Source: Diogma glabrata
Taxonomy: Eukaryota; Arthropoda; Insecta; Diptera; Cylindrotomidae
Length of the DNA stretch: 64,000 bases
Assembly: GCA_963693315.1 (NCBI GenBank)
Contig: OY856186.1
Location: forward strand, 238,622,554 to 238,686,553
Direction of reading: 5' to 3'
Position numbers and translations under genes: made by a program. Of the stretch, positions 56,080 through 64,000 are shown in pieces. Each line of letters opens with the position of its first letter. Positions within the stretch are counted from its first letter, which is position 1. The notes under the pieces are model-generated. The model saw only the letters and a program-made list of their open reading frames with translations, searched no databases and was not told the DNA's origin.

Positions 56080-57177
56080 TAGTGATTGCAAATTACCCGA
56101 TTTCAAATTACCCGGTTACTCGATCTCTATTTTCCAAATTACCCGGATTACCCGGATAACCCGGGTAGTTATAAAAAAATAAAAAGATGAAAAACAATAA
56201 AAAAACCTCACAGTAGTAAACTAAAATTTGATCATTTTTTAATTGTAAAATAATATTTCAAAAATATTAAAGCATTTAGGGTAGCTGTACTCATCCGATT
56301 TCGTAATTTTTTTTTTAAATTCCTGCAATAGAAAAAACCCGCTCCGATAAAGTGGATGTTGGTTTCACGGTCAATAACGATTGATTTAAATTTTCTATCA
56401 TTTTTTTCGGTTTCCTTTATTTACATACAACATTTTCAGCTCTTTATCAACTGTAGTACCACTGTTATCTATAGTAGATCTTGTGTAGACAGCAATACAT
56501 TTTTGTAGTTGTAAATTTTCAATATTATAATTAGCCGCATCATTATCCGATTTGATTTTTCATTGCTGACGTATTTCCCCATTTAGTTGAAATTATTCGT
56601 GCGCATCCAACTACGTGGCACCGAGATTTATCTGATGACATTTTCTTGAACTGGTCCCAAACTTTCGAATTCGATGACACTTATTTAAATCTTAAATAAA
56701 AACTTATCATAATATATTTACCGTTTCTATTTTAAACTAAATATAAACAAATAACCAATGAAGATCCTTAATTTTTATGACTTAATATTAATTTTAATAA
56801 GAACTAAAATTCCATAAATTTTGTTATGTGTTCTTCGTCGTTTTTCTGTGGTTTTCGTAATCCAAACAATAATAATTAACTAGAGGGCAGTTTAATGTTT
56901 ACGGATGTGGTTGGTTTAATGTTTATGGTTTGATGTTTATGGACATATTGCAATTTGTATGGTTAGAATAGAATCATTTGTCAACAACTAGCATAAAGAA
57001 TAATTCAAATTTGCAAAAAGAGAATGAGCTAAATTTTATTTTGTAAATTTTATTGAGAAAAAACTGGACCTTTTGTTGTTCGGGTATTCGACCAAAATAG
57101 CCGGATATTAAATACCCGAAAAATCTTCTTGAATACCCGGGTATCCGGGTACCCGGATACCAAGATTGCAAACACTA
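56080..57177 (-). mobile_element. 1.1-kb hAT element with perfect 8-bp target duplication
   Basis: Bounded by TAGTGATTGCAA at 56,080 and TTGCAAACACTA ending at 57,177. Both are flanked by AGCCTAAG (56,072-56,079 and 57,178-57,185). Sub-terminal ACCCGGATTACCCGG and CCCGGGTATCCGGGTACCCG strings are the multiply repeated motifs expected at hAT ends. The interior carries transposase relics (next entry). Confidence 0.92.
56320..56690 (-). pseudogene. hAT transposase remnant: BED finger and hATC segment
   Basis: The minus strand near 56,690-56,560 reads SKVWDQFKKMSSDKSRCHVV and STKWGNTSAMKNQI, a BED-type zinc finger (VW, then Cys region, then the WGNTS.M.NH-like helix) with the second Cys in CHVVGC displaced and the final His positions lost. 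Near 56,372-56,325 KPTSTLSERVFSIAG matches the start of the hATC dimerisation domain. The catalytic middle is deleted and stops intervene. It is the same architecture as the 44.8-45.6 kb element, reached independently because the termini and finger sequences differ. Confidence 0.75.
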
Positions 57178-57400
57178 AGCCTAAGGCTTTTTTATTCGAA
57201 GATGGATTCATTTCAAATTTTCACTGCTAACTGATATTAGTGTAACTTAAATTTTAAAGATTTTTCACACAAATCGGATCATAAATAAAAAAGTTATAGA
57301 CGAATTACAATGTATTTTTGAATTTAACGATCCCCCTATACGATATGAAATGGACTTGTCCAAGTCTTTTCTTTGTTTTTTTGTTATTATTATTTAGTAC

Positions 57401-57440
57401 TAGGGGGTATCCCGCGGGCTTAAATATTCTATGATTTTTA
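57401..57440 (-). other. Possible second Helitron-type 3' end
   Basis: On the minus strand GCCCGCGGG is followed by ATACCCC and CTAG then T. Palindrome plus CTAG-T resembles a Helitron terminus, but the palindrome is short and lacks a loop. Confidence 0.25.
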
Positions 57441-59010
57441 GCACTATCTGTCATATAAATAATTAATTTTCTTATTAATATCGCAACGATATAAATTTGA
57501 ACGAAACGGCTAAAAGACAATTAGAGCAATAATTTTGAAAAACTACATTATCGAAAAATTTAAATGCCGTAAATGGAATTTTTATGAAGGAATTTTTATG
57601 AAAAAGGAATAATTTTTATGTTCTATAAAAAAAATAAACCAAAACAATAAAAATTAAATATAGGATTAGCGTTGAGCTCCGAACCTTTCTCACAACCCCC
57701 TACATCGACAATGACAACGAAATTTCGTACTGAGTTTCTTAAAGTTCATTTTATCAAATCGGTTTAAATTATTAATGTTTGAAAATGTATATTATAACCT
57801 AAACTGTTTTTTGCATAAAAATATCAAATGTTTTCAACCTACATTGTTTTTAAAAATTGTTAAAAATCTATATTTTTCTATGCTGTTATGTTCGCTGTAC
57901 TATAGAACAATTTTCTGGTTCTGGTCCTGCCATAATAGCGCTAGTATTTTACGAAATGTTGTGTCAAAAAGTGAGGAAATAGACCTTTAATCATGTACTT
58001 TCATCAATTTGTTTCCTCTTTTCTTTTTTAATAAACTTATTATAAAAACCATCTACCAACTTTACTATTTAATGTAAAAATTATTCCTTTAAAAAAAATT
58101 CGATCTATTTTTCATAATAAATATTACATATCTTGTGACTAATTCAAAATAAAAAAGGTTTTATTAATAAAACATCAACAAAAATTATAAATATATGTAT
58201 TATGTAACTGAATTAAAATAAAATCCCTGAATGCATTCTAATTTTTATTAAAACTTAAAATAACTAAACAAAATGACGTCACACGATCTTTTATGATAAA
58301 GCTATTATATTGCAAGAGAAATACATACTCAAATAGTAGTTTTTGTTTTTCCTTAATTTAGTTCACAGGAATGAAATTATGGCAAATAATTATCGGAAAC
58401 CACTATTATATGATTTTTAGCACTGCCTGTAAAAAAACTAATTAATTTTCTTGTTAATATCGAAATTATAATAATTTGAACGAAACGGGAAATGACAGTG
58501 CAATAAAATGCTATAAAAACTGCATTATCGATCAAATTGCTCTATCGTAAAACGAAATGTATGTATGAATAAAATAAAAGTGTGTAAAAAAACAATAATT
58601 TTAATGTTATTTATAGTAGTTGTTGTTATTCTTAATATCGAAATGTAAATATCGAAATGATTTTAATGATTTTAATTTGAACAAATTAAATACAAAAGAC
58701 AACTTAACTTTTTAACTAACTTTAAAGAACTACTTTATCGATAATTCTAAGTATCCAAAAACAAAATTTTATATAAGTTTTATTTACATATGAATTATTT
58801 ATTTATATGAATTCATTCATGAATAATAAAATAAAAAAGCACAATAATTTTAAGGTTATTTAAAGAAAATAATGAATTTATGAATAAAAAAAACAATTTT
58901 AATGTTATTTAAAATAAAAATTTAAAAACTGCATTATCGTAAAACGAAATGTATGTATGAATATGAATAAAATAAAAGTGTGTAAAAAAACAATAATTTT
59001 AATGTTATTT
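57430..59010. repeat. Degenerate direct repeats (Helitron-like or other TE interior)
   Basis: 57,430-57,600 resembles 58,405-58,610 (ATGATTTTTAGCACTNNCTG, TAATTTTCTTNTTAATATCG, TTGAACGAAACGG). 58,530-58,610 recurs as 58,928-59,010 (GCATTATCGNNAAACGAAAT, AATAAAATAAAAGTGTGTAA). Coding potential is absent. Confidence 0.65.
57656..57725 (+). repeat. Left arm of a 70-bp inverted repeat pair
   Basis: GAACCTTTCTCACAACC and TACATCGACAATGACAACGA recur inverted at 59,667-59,735, with about 9-10 mismatches in 70. The pair brackets 2.0 kb holding the direct repeats and a SINE head. Confidence 0.75.
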
Positions 59011-59035
59011 AAAAAAAAAATAAAAAAAAATTTGC

Positions 59036-59107
59036 AACAATCAGGTTTTGAACTTTCAATCTTATGATCATCAGTCGAGCGCGCTACCAATATACCAATT
59101 TGAACTA
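59036..59107 (-). repeat. tRNA-derived SINE head or tRNA pseudogene
   Basis: On the minus strand TTGGTATATTGGTAGCGCG (59,080-59,098) is A-box-like, then CTCGACTGATGATCATAAG mimics an anticodon arm, and AGTTCAAAACC (59,044-59,054) is a decayed B box. It is followed by A-rich DNA with (A)n runs, as in a SINE tail. Confidence 0.55.
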
Positions 59108-59666
59108 TATTTAACTGTAGACTAAAGGATAGATAAGGTATCCGTTACGCTTGTATAGAAGGATAGACCTACGGCTTTTATATTATTGAATTTTATATTT
59201 TCTTTTCAAATTTCAATTTAGTTTATGCATTGCTTTCGGAGAGGAAAGACGCATTATTTTTCTTTGATTTTTTATTATTATTATTTTTCTCTGATTTTCT
59301 TTGATTTAATTATTATTTTTCTTTGTTTTTAAATATTTTCTATTGATTAGAAATTAAAGAAACAATTCATAAAATTGATTTGTTCTTTCTGTGCAAAACA
59401 AGATAAGCAGGCTACAGACCTTCAATTAATTTGCCAATCAATTGAAATCGAAAATAAACGACATAAAATTTAGGGGATTTTTACACTAAATTTTATTTCG
59501 TTTATTTTCGTTTTCGAATTGATTGACAAATTGATTGTAGGTCTGTAGCCTGCTATACAGAAATATTTCATAATAGCCGTGTTCGGTTTGACTGAAACCA
59601 CTGAATTATCTGAAAAGAATATATTAAACATATTATGTAAAATGTATTTTAGCTAGAACATAAAAA

Positions 59667-59735
59667 ACGTTTCGTTGTCATTGTCGATGTAGTGGGTTGT
59701 GAGAAAGGTTCGGGGTTCAACGCGGACCCTATATT
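59667..59735 (-). repeat. Right arm of the 70-bp inverted repeat pair
   Basis: Partner of 57,656-57,725, reading TTCGTTGTCATTGTCGATGT and TGTGAGAAAGGTTCGG on the plus strand. Confidence 0.75.
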
Positions 59736-59750
59736 GATTTTTTAAATAAA

Positions 59751-59876
59751 GTAGGCAAGTAGTTAGGTAGGTAGTTAGGTTGAGTATGGAGTTAGGTAAG
59801 TAATTAGGTAAGTAGTTAGGTAAGGTAAGGAGTTAGGTAAGGTAAGGAGTTAGGTAAGGAGTTAGGTAAGTAGAGA
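59751..59876. repeat. GTTAGGTAAG-type minisatellite
   Basis: Irregular tandem of AGTTAGGTAAGT / GGAGTTAGGTAAGGTAA units over 125 bp. The units contain TTAGG but at irregular spacing, so this is not a telomeric array. Confidence 0.85.
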
Positions 59877-60162
59877 TTTTATACAGAAAATAATAAATGA
59901 TTATGTAATTTATAAGTTTATTTACCAAATTTACCAAATTACAATTCCTTCACTAAGTTTTTAGTCTTCTTATGTACATTGAAGTGAATGAATGCGATAA
60001 TTTTGTTCTGTTTTTTCTTCATAAATGAATGGTGTCATGAATTGTGTTAATGGTGAAATGAATGTTGTGAATGAAGAAATGAATTGCACGTGGTATTTAT
60101 CATTGTAAAATTCATAATATTTTTTATCATCGTACTGGTGCTTTAATTCCTGCCTGATATGT

Positions 60163-60479
60163 TTGTTAAATTTGTCAGAAGAAGATAGAATTGATGGAAA
60201 TGAAATGATTAATAAATTTGTATGTATTGAAATCTCTGATCCCATTTTTTTTCCTAATTTACATGAATATGTGAAACGTCATATGATGCATGGACCATGT
60301 GGTGCTCTAAATCCCAATTCTGTTTGTATGAGAGATGGTAAATGTAGTAAAAATTTTCCAAAACCTTTTCCTGAAAATACTAAAGAATCTGTGAATGGTT
60401 ATCCTTTGTATCGTCGACGTGATAATGGTATGAGTGTTGATGTACGTGGTGCATCTCTTGATAATATTGATAATAGATA
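60163..60479 (+). pseudogene. Helitron Rep/helicase protein fragment
   Basis: About 100 codons of the region that follows the rolling-circle Rep motifs in Helitron proteins. It reads EMINKFVCIEISDPIFFPNL, KRHMMHGPCGALNPNSVCM, RDGKCSKNFPKPFPENTKES, NGYPLYRRRDNGMSVDVRGA. The HGPCG..NP...C..DGKCSK.FPK..., GYP.YRRR signature is diagnostic in my recollection. The fragment lacks the Rep catalytic part upstream and the helicase downstream. At 60,480 it is cut exactly by the CTAG end of another Helitron inserted in the opposite orientation. Confidence 0.85.
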
Positions 60480-60807
60480 CTAGGAGAGCCCAGCGTGCTT
60501 CGCTACGCTTATAAATAAAGTTTTTGCGTAGACATTTTGTTGACGTAAAAGCAATGATTTCAAAAGCGATCAAATAAGTTTTCAAGTAAGCTTATTTGAT
60601 CTCTAACTTATTTTATCGCTAATTTTTCATATATCCGAACTGATCAGCTAGAGTTCTGATTATTTTTCATTCATATAAAAGAAAAATTAAAAGTTATATG
60701 CTAGAATTTCTCATTACCACTTTTTGAAATCATCGCTTCTACGTCAACAAAATGTCTACGCAAAAACTTTATTTATAAGCGTAGCGAAGCACGCCGGGCC
60801 CTCCTAA
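60480..60807. mobile_element. Two Helitron 3' ends facing outward
   Basis: The left end (minus) has CTAG at 60,480-60,483 next to hairpin AGCGTGCTTCGCTACGCT. The right end (plus) has hairpin GCGTAGCGAAGCACGC, spacer and CTAA at 60,804-60,807 followed by T. About 95 bp of the left copy join a ~225-bp right copy near 60,580. Both match the 53,668 copy. Outward-facing 3' ends imply insertion of one truncated copy next to another or an inversion. Confidence 0.8.
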
Positions 60808-60809
60808 TA

Positions 60810-61275
60810 ACTATAATTGTTTTAGGTTTTAATGGCGTAATTATAATAATTTATTGCTGAATACAGTCCGTAATACCAATTTTAATAATACAAACTTGTA
60901 ATTAAATTTTTATCAATAACAATTTAATTACAAGATTGTATTATTTAATGGCGTAGTTTATTATCTGGAAAAGATAATAACTGTTGCAAATTTGTGAGAG
61001 AATAAAATGCATTAAACGCTAACCAATGCAATACTGTATTCATTTGGCATTATTTATGTTTTATATTGATATAGTTTCTAAGAGTACAGCCAAATTTTAA
61101 ATCAAAGTATGCGGTTTTATTTTTATTTTATATATGCACAATGTTCATTACAAATTAATTTCATGTTTCTGTTGAGCTGATTCAAAAATCATAGCACAAT
61201 TCAATAAAATGTTGAATATTTGTTGTTTTCAGATTGTATACAATAATGTATTATATTTTGCTTAAAAACACACAA
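60810..61275. other. AT-rich DNA without recognisable genes
   Basis: Imperfect inverted repeats around TAATAATACAAACTTGTAAT / ATTACAAGATTGTATTATTT (60,885-60,950) are the only structure noted. Confidence 0.4.
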
Positions 61276-61279
61276 ATAA

Positions 61280-61371
61280 TAGTAGATTCTTGTATGAGCT
61301 TAGAATGAAGGCAATTCTTCACGAGGATGAAGTTTCCCGAAACGAGCGTAGCGAGGGAGGGAATCATCCGA
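61280..61371. repeat. Dispersed hairpin repeat, copy 2
   Basis: Inverse copy of 11,400-11,512: TAGTAGATTCTTGTATGAGC, AGGCAATTCTTCACGAGGAT, GAAACGAGCGTAGCGAGGGA. It stops where the 120-bp repeats of the TIR family begin, so the two elements abut near 61,372. Confidence 0.7.
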
Positions 61372-61374
61372 GTT

Positions 61375-62655
61375 TTTCAAAAGAAAGATTTTTATTTATT
61401 TTTTTACCTAATTTTTTGGAAAAAAATAAAATTAATTGTTTGTTTGAAATGAAGTTTTATTATTATTATTGAGAATTATGGCATTATAAGTTTGTCAAAA
61501 AAATGTTGTCAAGTGTGTCAATATAAAGATTTTATTTATTTTTTTACCCAATTTTTTGGAAAAAAATAAAATTGTTTGTTTAAAATGAAATTTAATTATT
61601 ATTATTGAGAATTATGGCATTATAAGTTTGTCAAAAATATGTTGTCAAGTGTGTCAAAAGATTTTTATTTAGTTTTTTACCCAATTTTTTGGAAAAAAAT
61701 AAAATTGTTTCTTTGAAATGAAATTTTATTATTATTATTGAAAATTATGGCACTATAAGTTTATCAAAAAATGTTGTCAAGTGTGTCAAAAGAAAGGTTT
61801 TTATTTATTTTTTACCCAATTTTTTAGAAAAAAATAAAATTAATAGTTTGTATGACATGATATCTTATTATTATAGAGAATTATGGCATTATAAGTTTGT
61901 CACAAAATAATGTCAAGTGTGTCAAAAAATGATTTCATTTATTTTTTTAGCCAAGTTTTTGGAAAAAAAATGTAGCTGTTTTTATGACGTAAATGTAATT
62001 TAAATTGAAATTGGACATGGAAATTTTTGAATTTGTTATAGTTTTTGAAATATTTTTGAAAACTTGAAAAAGTTTGTATTTTTGATTTTGTAATAATTTT
62101 TGCAATATTTTTGGATTTGCGGCAAAAGTTTTAATTTTTGATTTTGTAAGAATTTTTGGAATATTTTTAGAATTTTGAAAAATTTTAAATTTTTGATATT
62201 ATTATAATTTTTGGAATTTTGAAAAAATTTTCAATATTTGATTTTTTAATAATTTTTGCAATATTTTTAGTATTTTGGAAAAAGTTTGTATTTTTAAGAA
62301 TTTTAGAAATATTATTGGAATTTAGAAAAAATTTAAATATTTGATTTTATTCTAATTTTTGGAATATTTTTGGAATTTTGAAAAAGTTTGATTCTATTTA
62401 ATTTAACAATATTTTTGGAATTTTGATTATAATTTTCCGGCAACGTATTGATGTTTCGTGTTCGTTTTGTAATAAATTTTTAAACAGAGATAAAAAATAC
62501 TTGTACTTTAACAAAGAGTTATGTTTGATATACATCGTTGCCCAAAACTAAAAACCATGTCCTCATAAAAGTTTTTTGCCGAAAACTATATCAAAATCCT
62601 TAACCCAGACCGAAGTCTTGATATCTCAGAGCTGTGAGATGTCAGCCCCTCCATA
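61375..62655 (+). mobile_element. One-ended copy of the TIR family (120-bp repeats, minisatellite, right end)
   Basis: 120-bp repeats at 61,380-61,990 (five copies), the linker GTAGCTGTTTTTATGACGTAAAT, minisatellite at 62,010-62,420, and the terminal region from 62,430 ending CAGCCCCTCCA at 62,653 then TA. The GC-rich core and left end are missing. It shares the order repeats-linker-minisatellite-terminus with the 41.3 kb copy. Confidence 0.85.
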
Positions 62656-63620
62656 TATTATAATTTTAATTAAGAATAAACATTTTTATTTATATATTTT
62701 GCTTGCGGCGAATAAAAATAGTATATAACTCGGCGCCTCGATTTGTAGGCTTCACATCCAAAATCTTTAGCTTTACGTCCTAGCATCAAAATGTACTATT
62801 GCTATATGCTGCTCCTAATGATTTGAGATTCTGCTAAGATTATTAAAAATAAACAGTTTTATGTGTTCGAGGGACTGACTACGAGTTTGAGGGAATAGCG
62901 TAATACAACATACCATACGCTGACTGCAATCTGTCCATAGAGGAAGATTTTTGTTTGTCGTTAATGATATAGACCTTCATATGGGGTTTTTAAAATTGTG
63001 ATTATACCCTATCTGCAGTGCATAAAAGGTTTTCGCACTATTCCATTGACCTTTAAAAAATGCTGGTACTAGTCTGCATTGTCAAACATCAAACATTGTG
63101 TTATGACCTGATAGTTATGAATGTGAATTTTCGGCACTTTATTTTAGTGATGCTCGAATACCTTAAAAATTTTGCTTATAAAGAAGCTTCACTGTGTGTT
63201 AATGCTTCTGGTCCAAAATTCTTGATCGATGAAATCATCATTAATGAAATCATTAATCACCAAAAATGTTTCAAGATTGAATGCCGTTGTTCGTATCCAA
63301 TATGACCCTGAAAGTTTAGATAATTCGGTGAAAAGTTTAAACTCAAATTGTGTTCCCTGTGCATTCGAATTTCAGAATGTGGGTGGCTTTATCGTAGATC
63401 CCACCTTCCAATACAGTACGTTTTCAGATTTTTCTCCTTTTATGGTGCAGTTCTTCAAATTCTTTGAAAAGACAAGCTAGACCCTCTTCATCAAATTGAC
63501 GAAAATTTTGCGCCCTTTTGTTTACATTTAATTTATTTCAATTATTAATTTCATTTTAAAAAAAGTCAGACAAGTGCGAATATAACTAACCCGTCAAGGG
63601 TTCCGTATTTTGTAGGTTAA
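62656..63620. other. Sequence without recognisable family
   Basis: Two overlapping plus-strand frames, 63,060-63,305 and 63,229-63,480, are less A/T-skewed than the surroundings (for example VRIQYDPESLDNSVKSLNSN then CVPCAFEFQNVGGFIVDP), but I recognise no family, start context or splice sites. Confidence 0.3.
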
Positions 63621-63629
63621 ACATCTGTT

Positions 63630-64000
63630 TCCCAAATTTTTCGTCCTCATCCCCTTCCAAATAACATTTAAAATCATGAGCTGACTGCTATCGTTTTCAT
63701 TCAATCTTTACCCCATTTCCTATACTATAACTATGATTTTTTTAAAAATTAGTCTTTTGTAATGTTCAAAGTTAAGCGAGGGTAGGGTGATGTGGCTTGA
63801 AAAAAATTTCACATTTTTGAAAATAAGTCAAAAACTGTGCCTTCGAAAATTACAAGAAAAATTATTTTGGACTAGAAAAAACTCTCGTTTCATATGACAC
63901 CCCACTCATTCGTCAAGGTCAAAAATAATTTCGTTTCAAATTTCCCCCCTCAACCCACTGCCAATAACATTTTAAATGATGAGCCAAGCATTATATTTTT
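63630..64000. repeat. Direct repeat of about 300 bp, cut by the window edge
   Basis: CCAAATAACATTTAAAATCATGAGC at 63,656-63,680 and GCCAATAACATTTTAAATGA-TGAGC at 63,960-63,985 are preceded by similar CCCCTTCC / CCCACTG text and spaced about 305 bp apart, suggesting a tandem array that continues beyond the window. Confidence 0.5.

Noticed and set aside
59751..59876. Telomere-like TTAGG motifs
   Set aside because: TTAGG is the usual insect telomere repeat, but here it is embedded in irregular 9-12-bp units and not arrayed as (TTAGG)n.

Overview
The window is AT-rich, repeat-dense eukaryotic DNA, most likely from an insect or another arthropod. I recognise no complete host gene, no rRNA and no functional tRNA gene. 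The support for an arthropod is the transposon mix: non-LTR retrotransposons (one RTE-type, plus decayed jockey/CR1-like copies), a Penelope-like C-terminus, a Crypton-like tyrosine recombinase, Helitron ends with a Rep-type coding fragment, internally deleted hAT elements, and tRNA-derived SINE heads. Family names come from motifs I can read and from memory of those families; no database was searched.

Layout. 0.6-2.6 kb: decayed LINE on the minus strand. 3.1 kb: tRNA-like SINE head. 6.35-8.44 kb: large foldback element with arms of about 0.8 kb whose loop holds a Penelope-type 3' end. 9-16 kb: mostly featureless AT-rich DNA with small hairpins, a SINE head and one hAT-like end. 16.2-41.2 kb: the most unusual part. 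A LINE with its endonuclease part at 16.2-16.95 kb and its RT part at 25.4-27.5 kb is interrupted by a 7-kb terminal-inverted-repeat element (17,027-24,058). That element is built of a 187-bp satellite, mirror-image minisatellites, 120-bp repeats and a GC-rich core. Most of this block is then duplicated in direct tandem: unit 1 is 17,252-28,881 and unit 2 is 28,882-40,566. The copies differ by a 247-bp MITE insertion, a 9-bp micro-inversion and several repeat-length changes. Further pieces of the 7-kb element family lie at 41.3-42.5 and 61.4-62.65 kb.

43.5-46.4 kb: dispersed repeat, Penelope-like fragment, a short ORF of an uncharacterised arthropod-type family, an 818-bp hAT deletion derivative and a 5'-truncated RTE tail. 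46.6-48.05 kb: three 515-bp tandem repeats, each with pol III A/B-box-like sequences. 48.05-51.42 kb: an RTE retrotransposon with a 13-bp target duplication, a poly(A) tail and a long intact endonuclease-RT ORF. It is the only long ORF in the window. 53.7-62.7 kb: Helitron ends, a decayed Crypton, a second hAT deletion derivative, a SINE head, a Helitron coding fragment and the last copy of the TIR family.

The genes here do not form a pathway. They are selfish elements inserted into, captured by or duplicated with one another. The best candidate for something undescribed is the TIR family carrying mirror-image minisatellites and a GC-rich core, together with the recent 11.65-kb tandem duplication that lets insertion events be dated by comparing the two copies.
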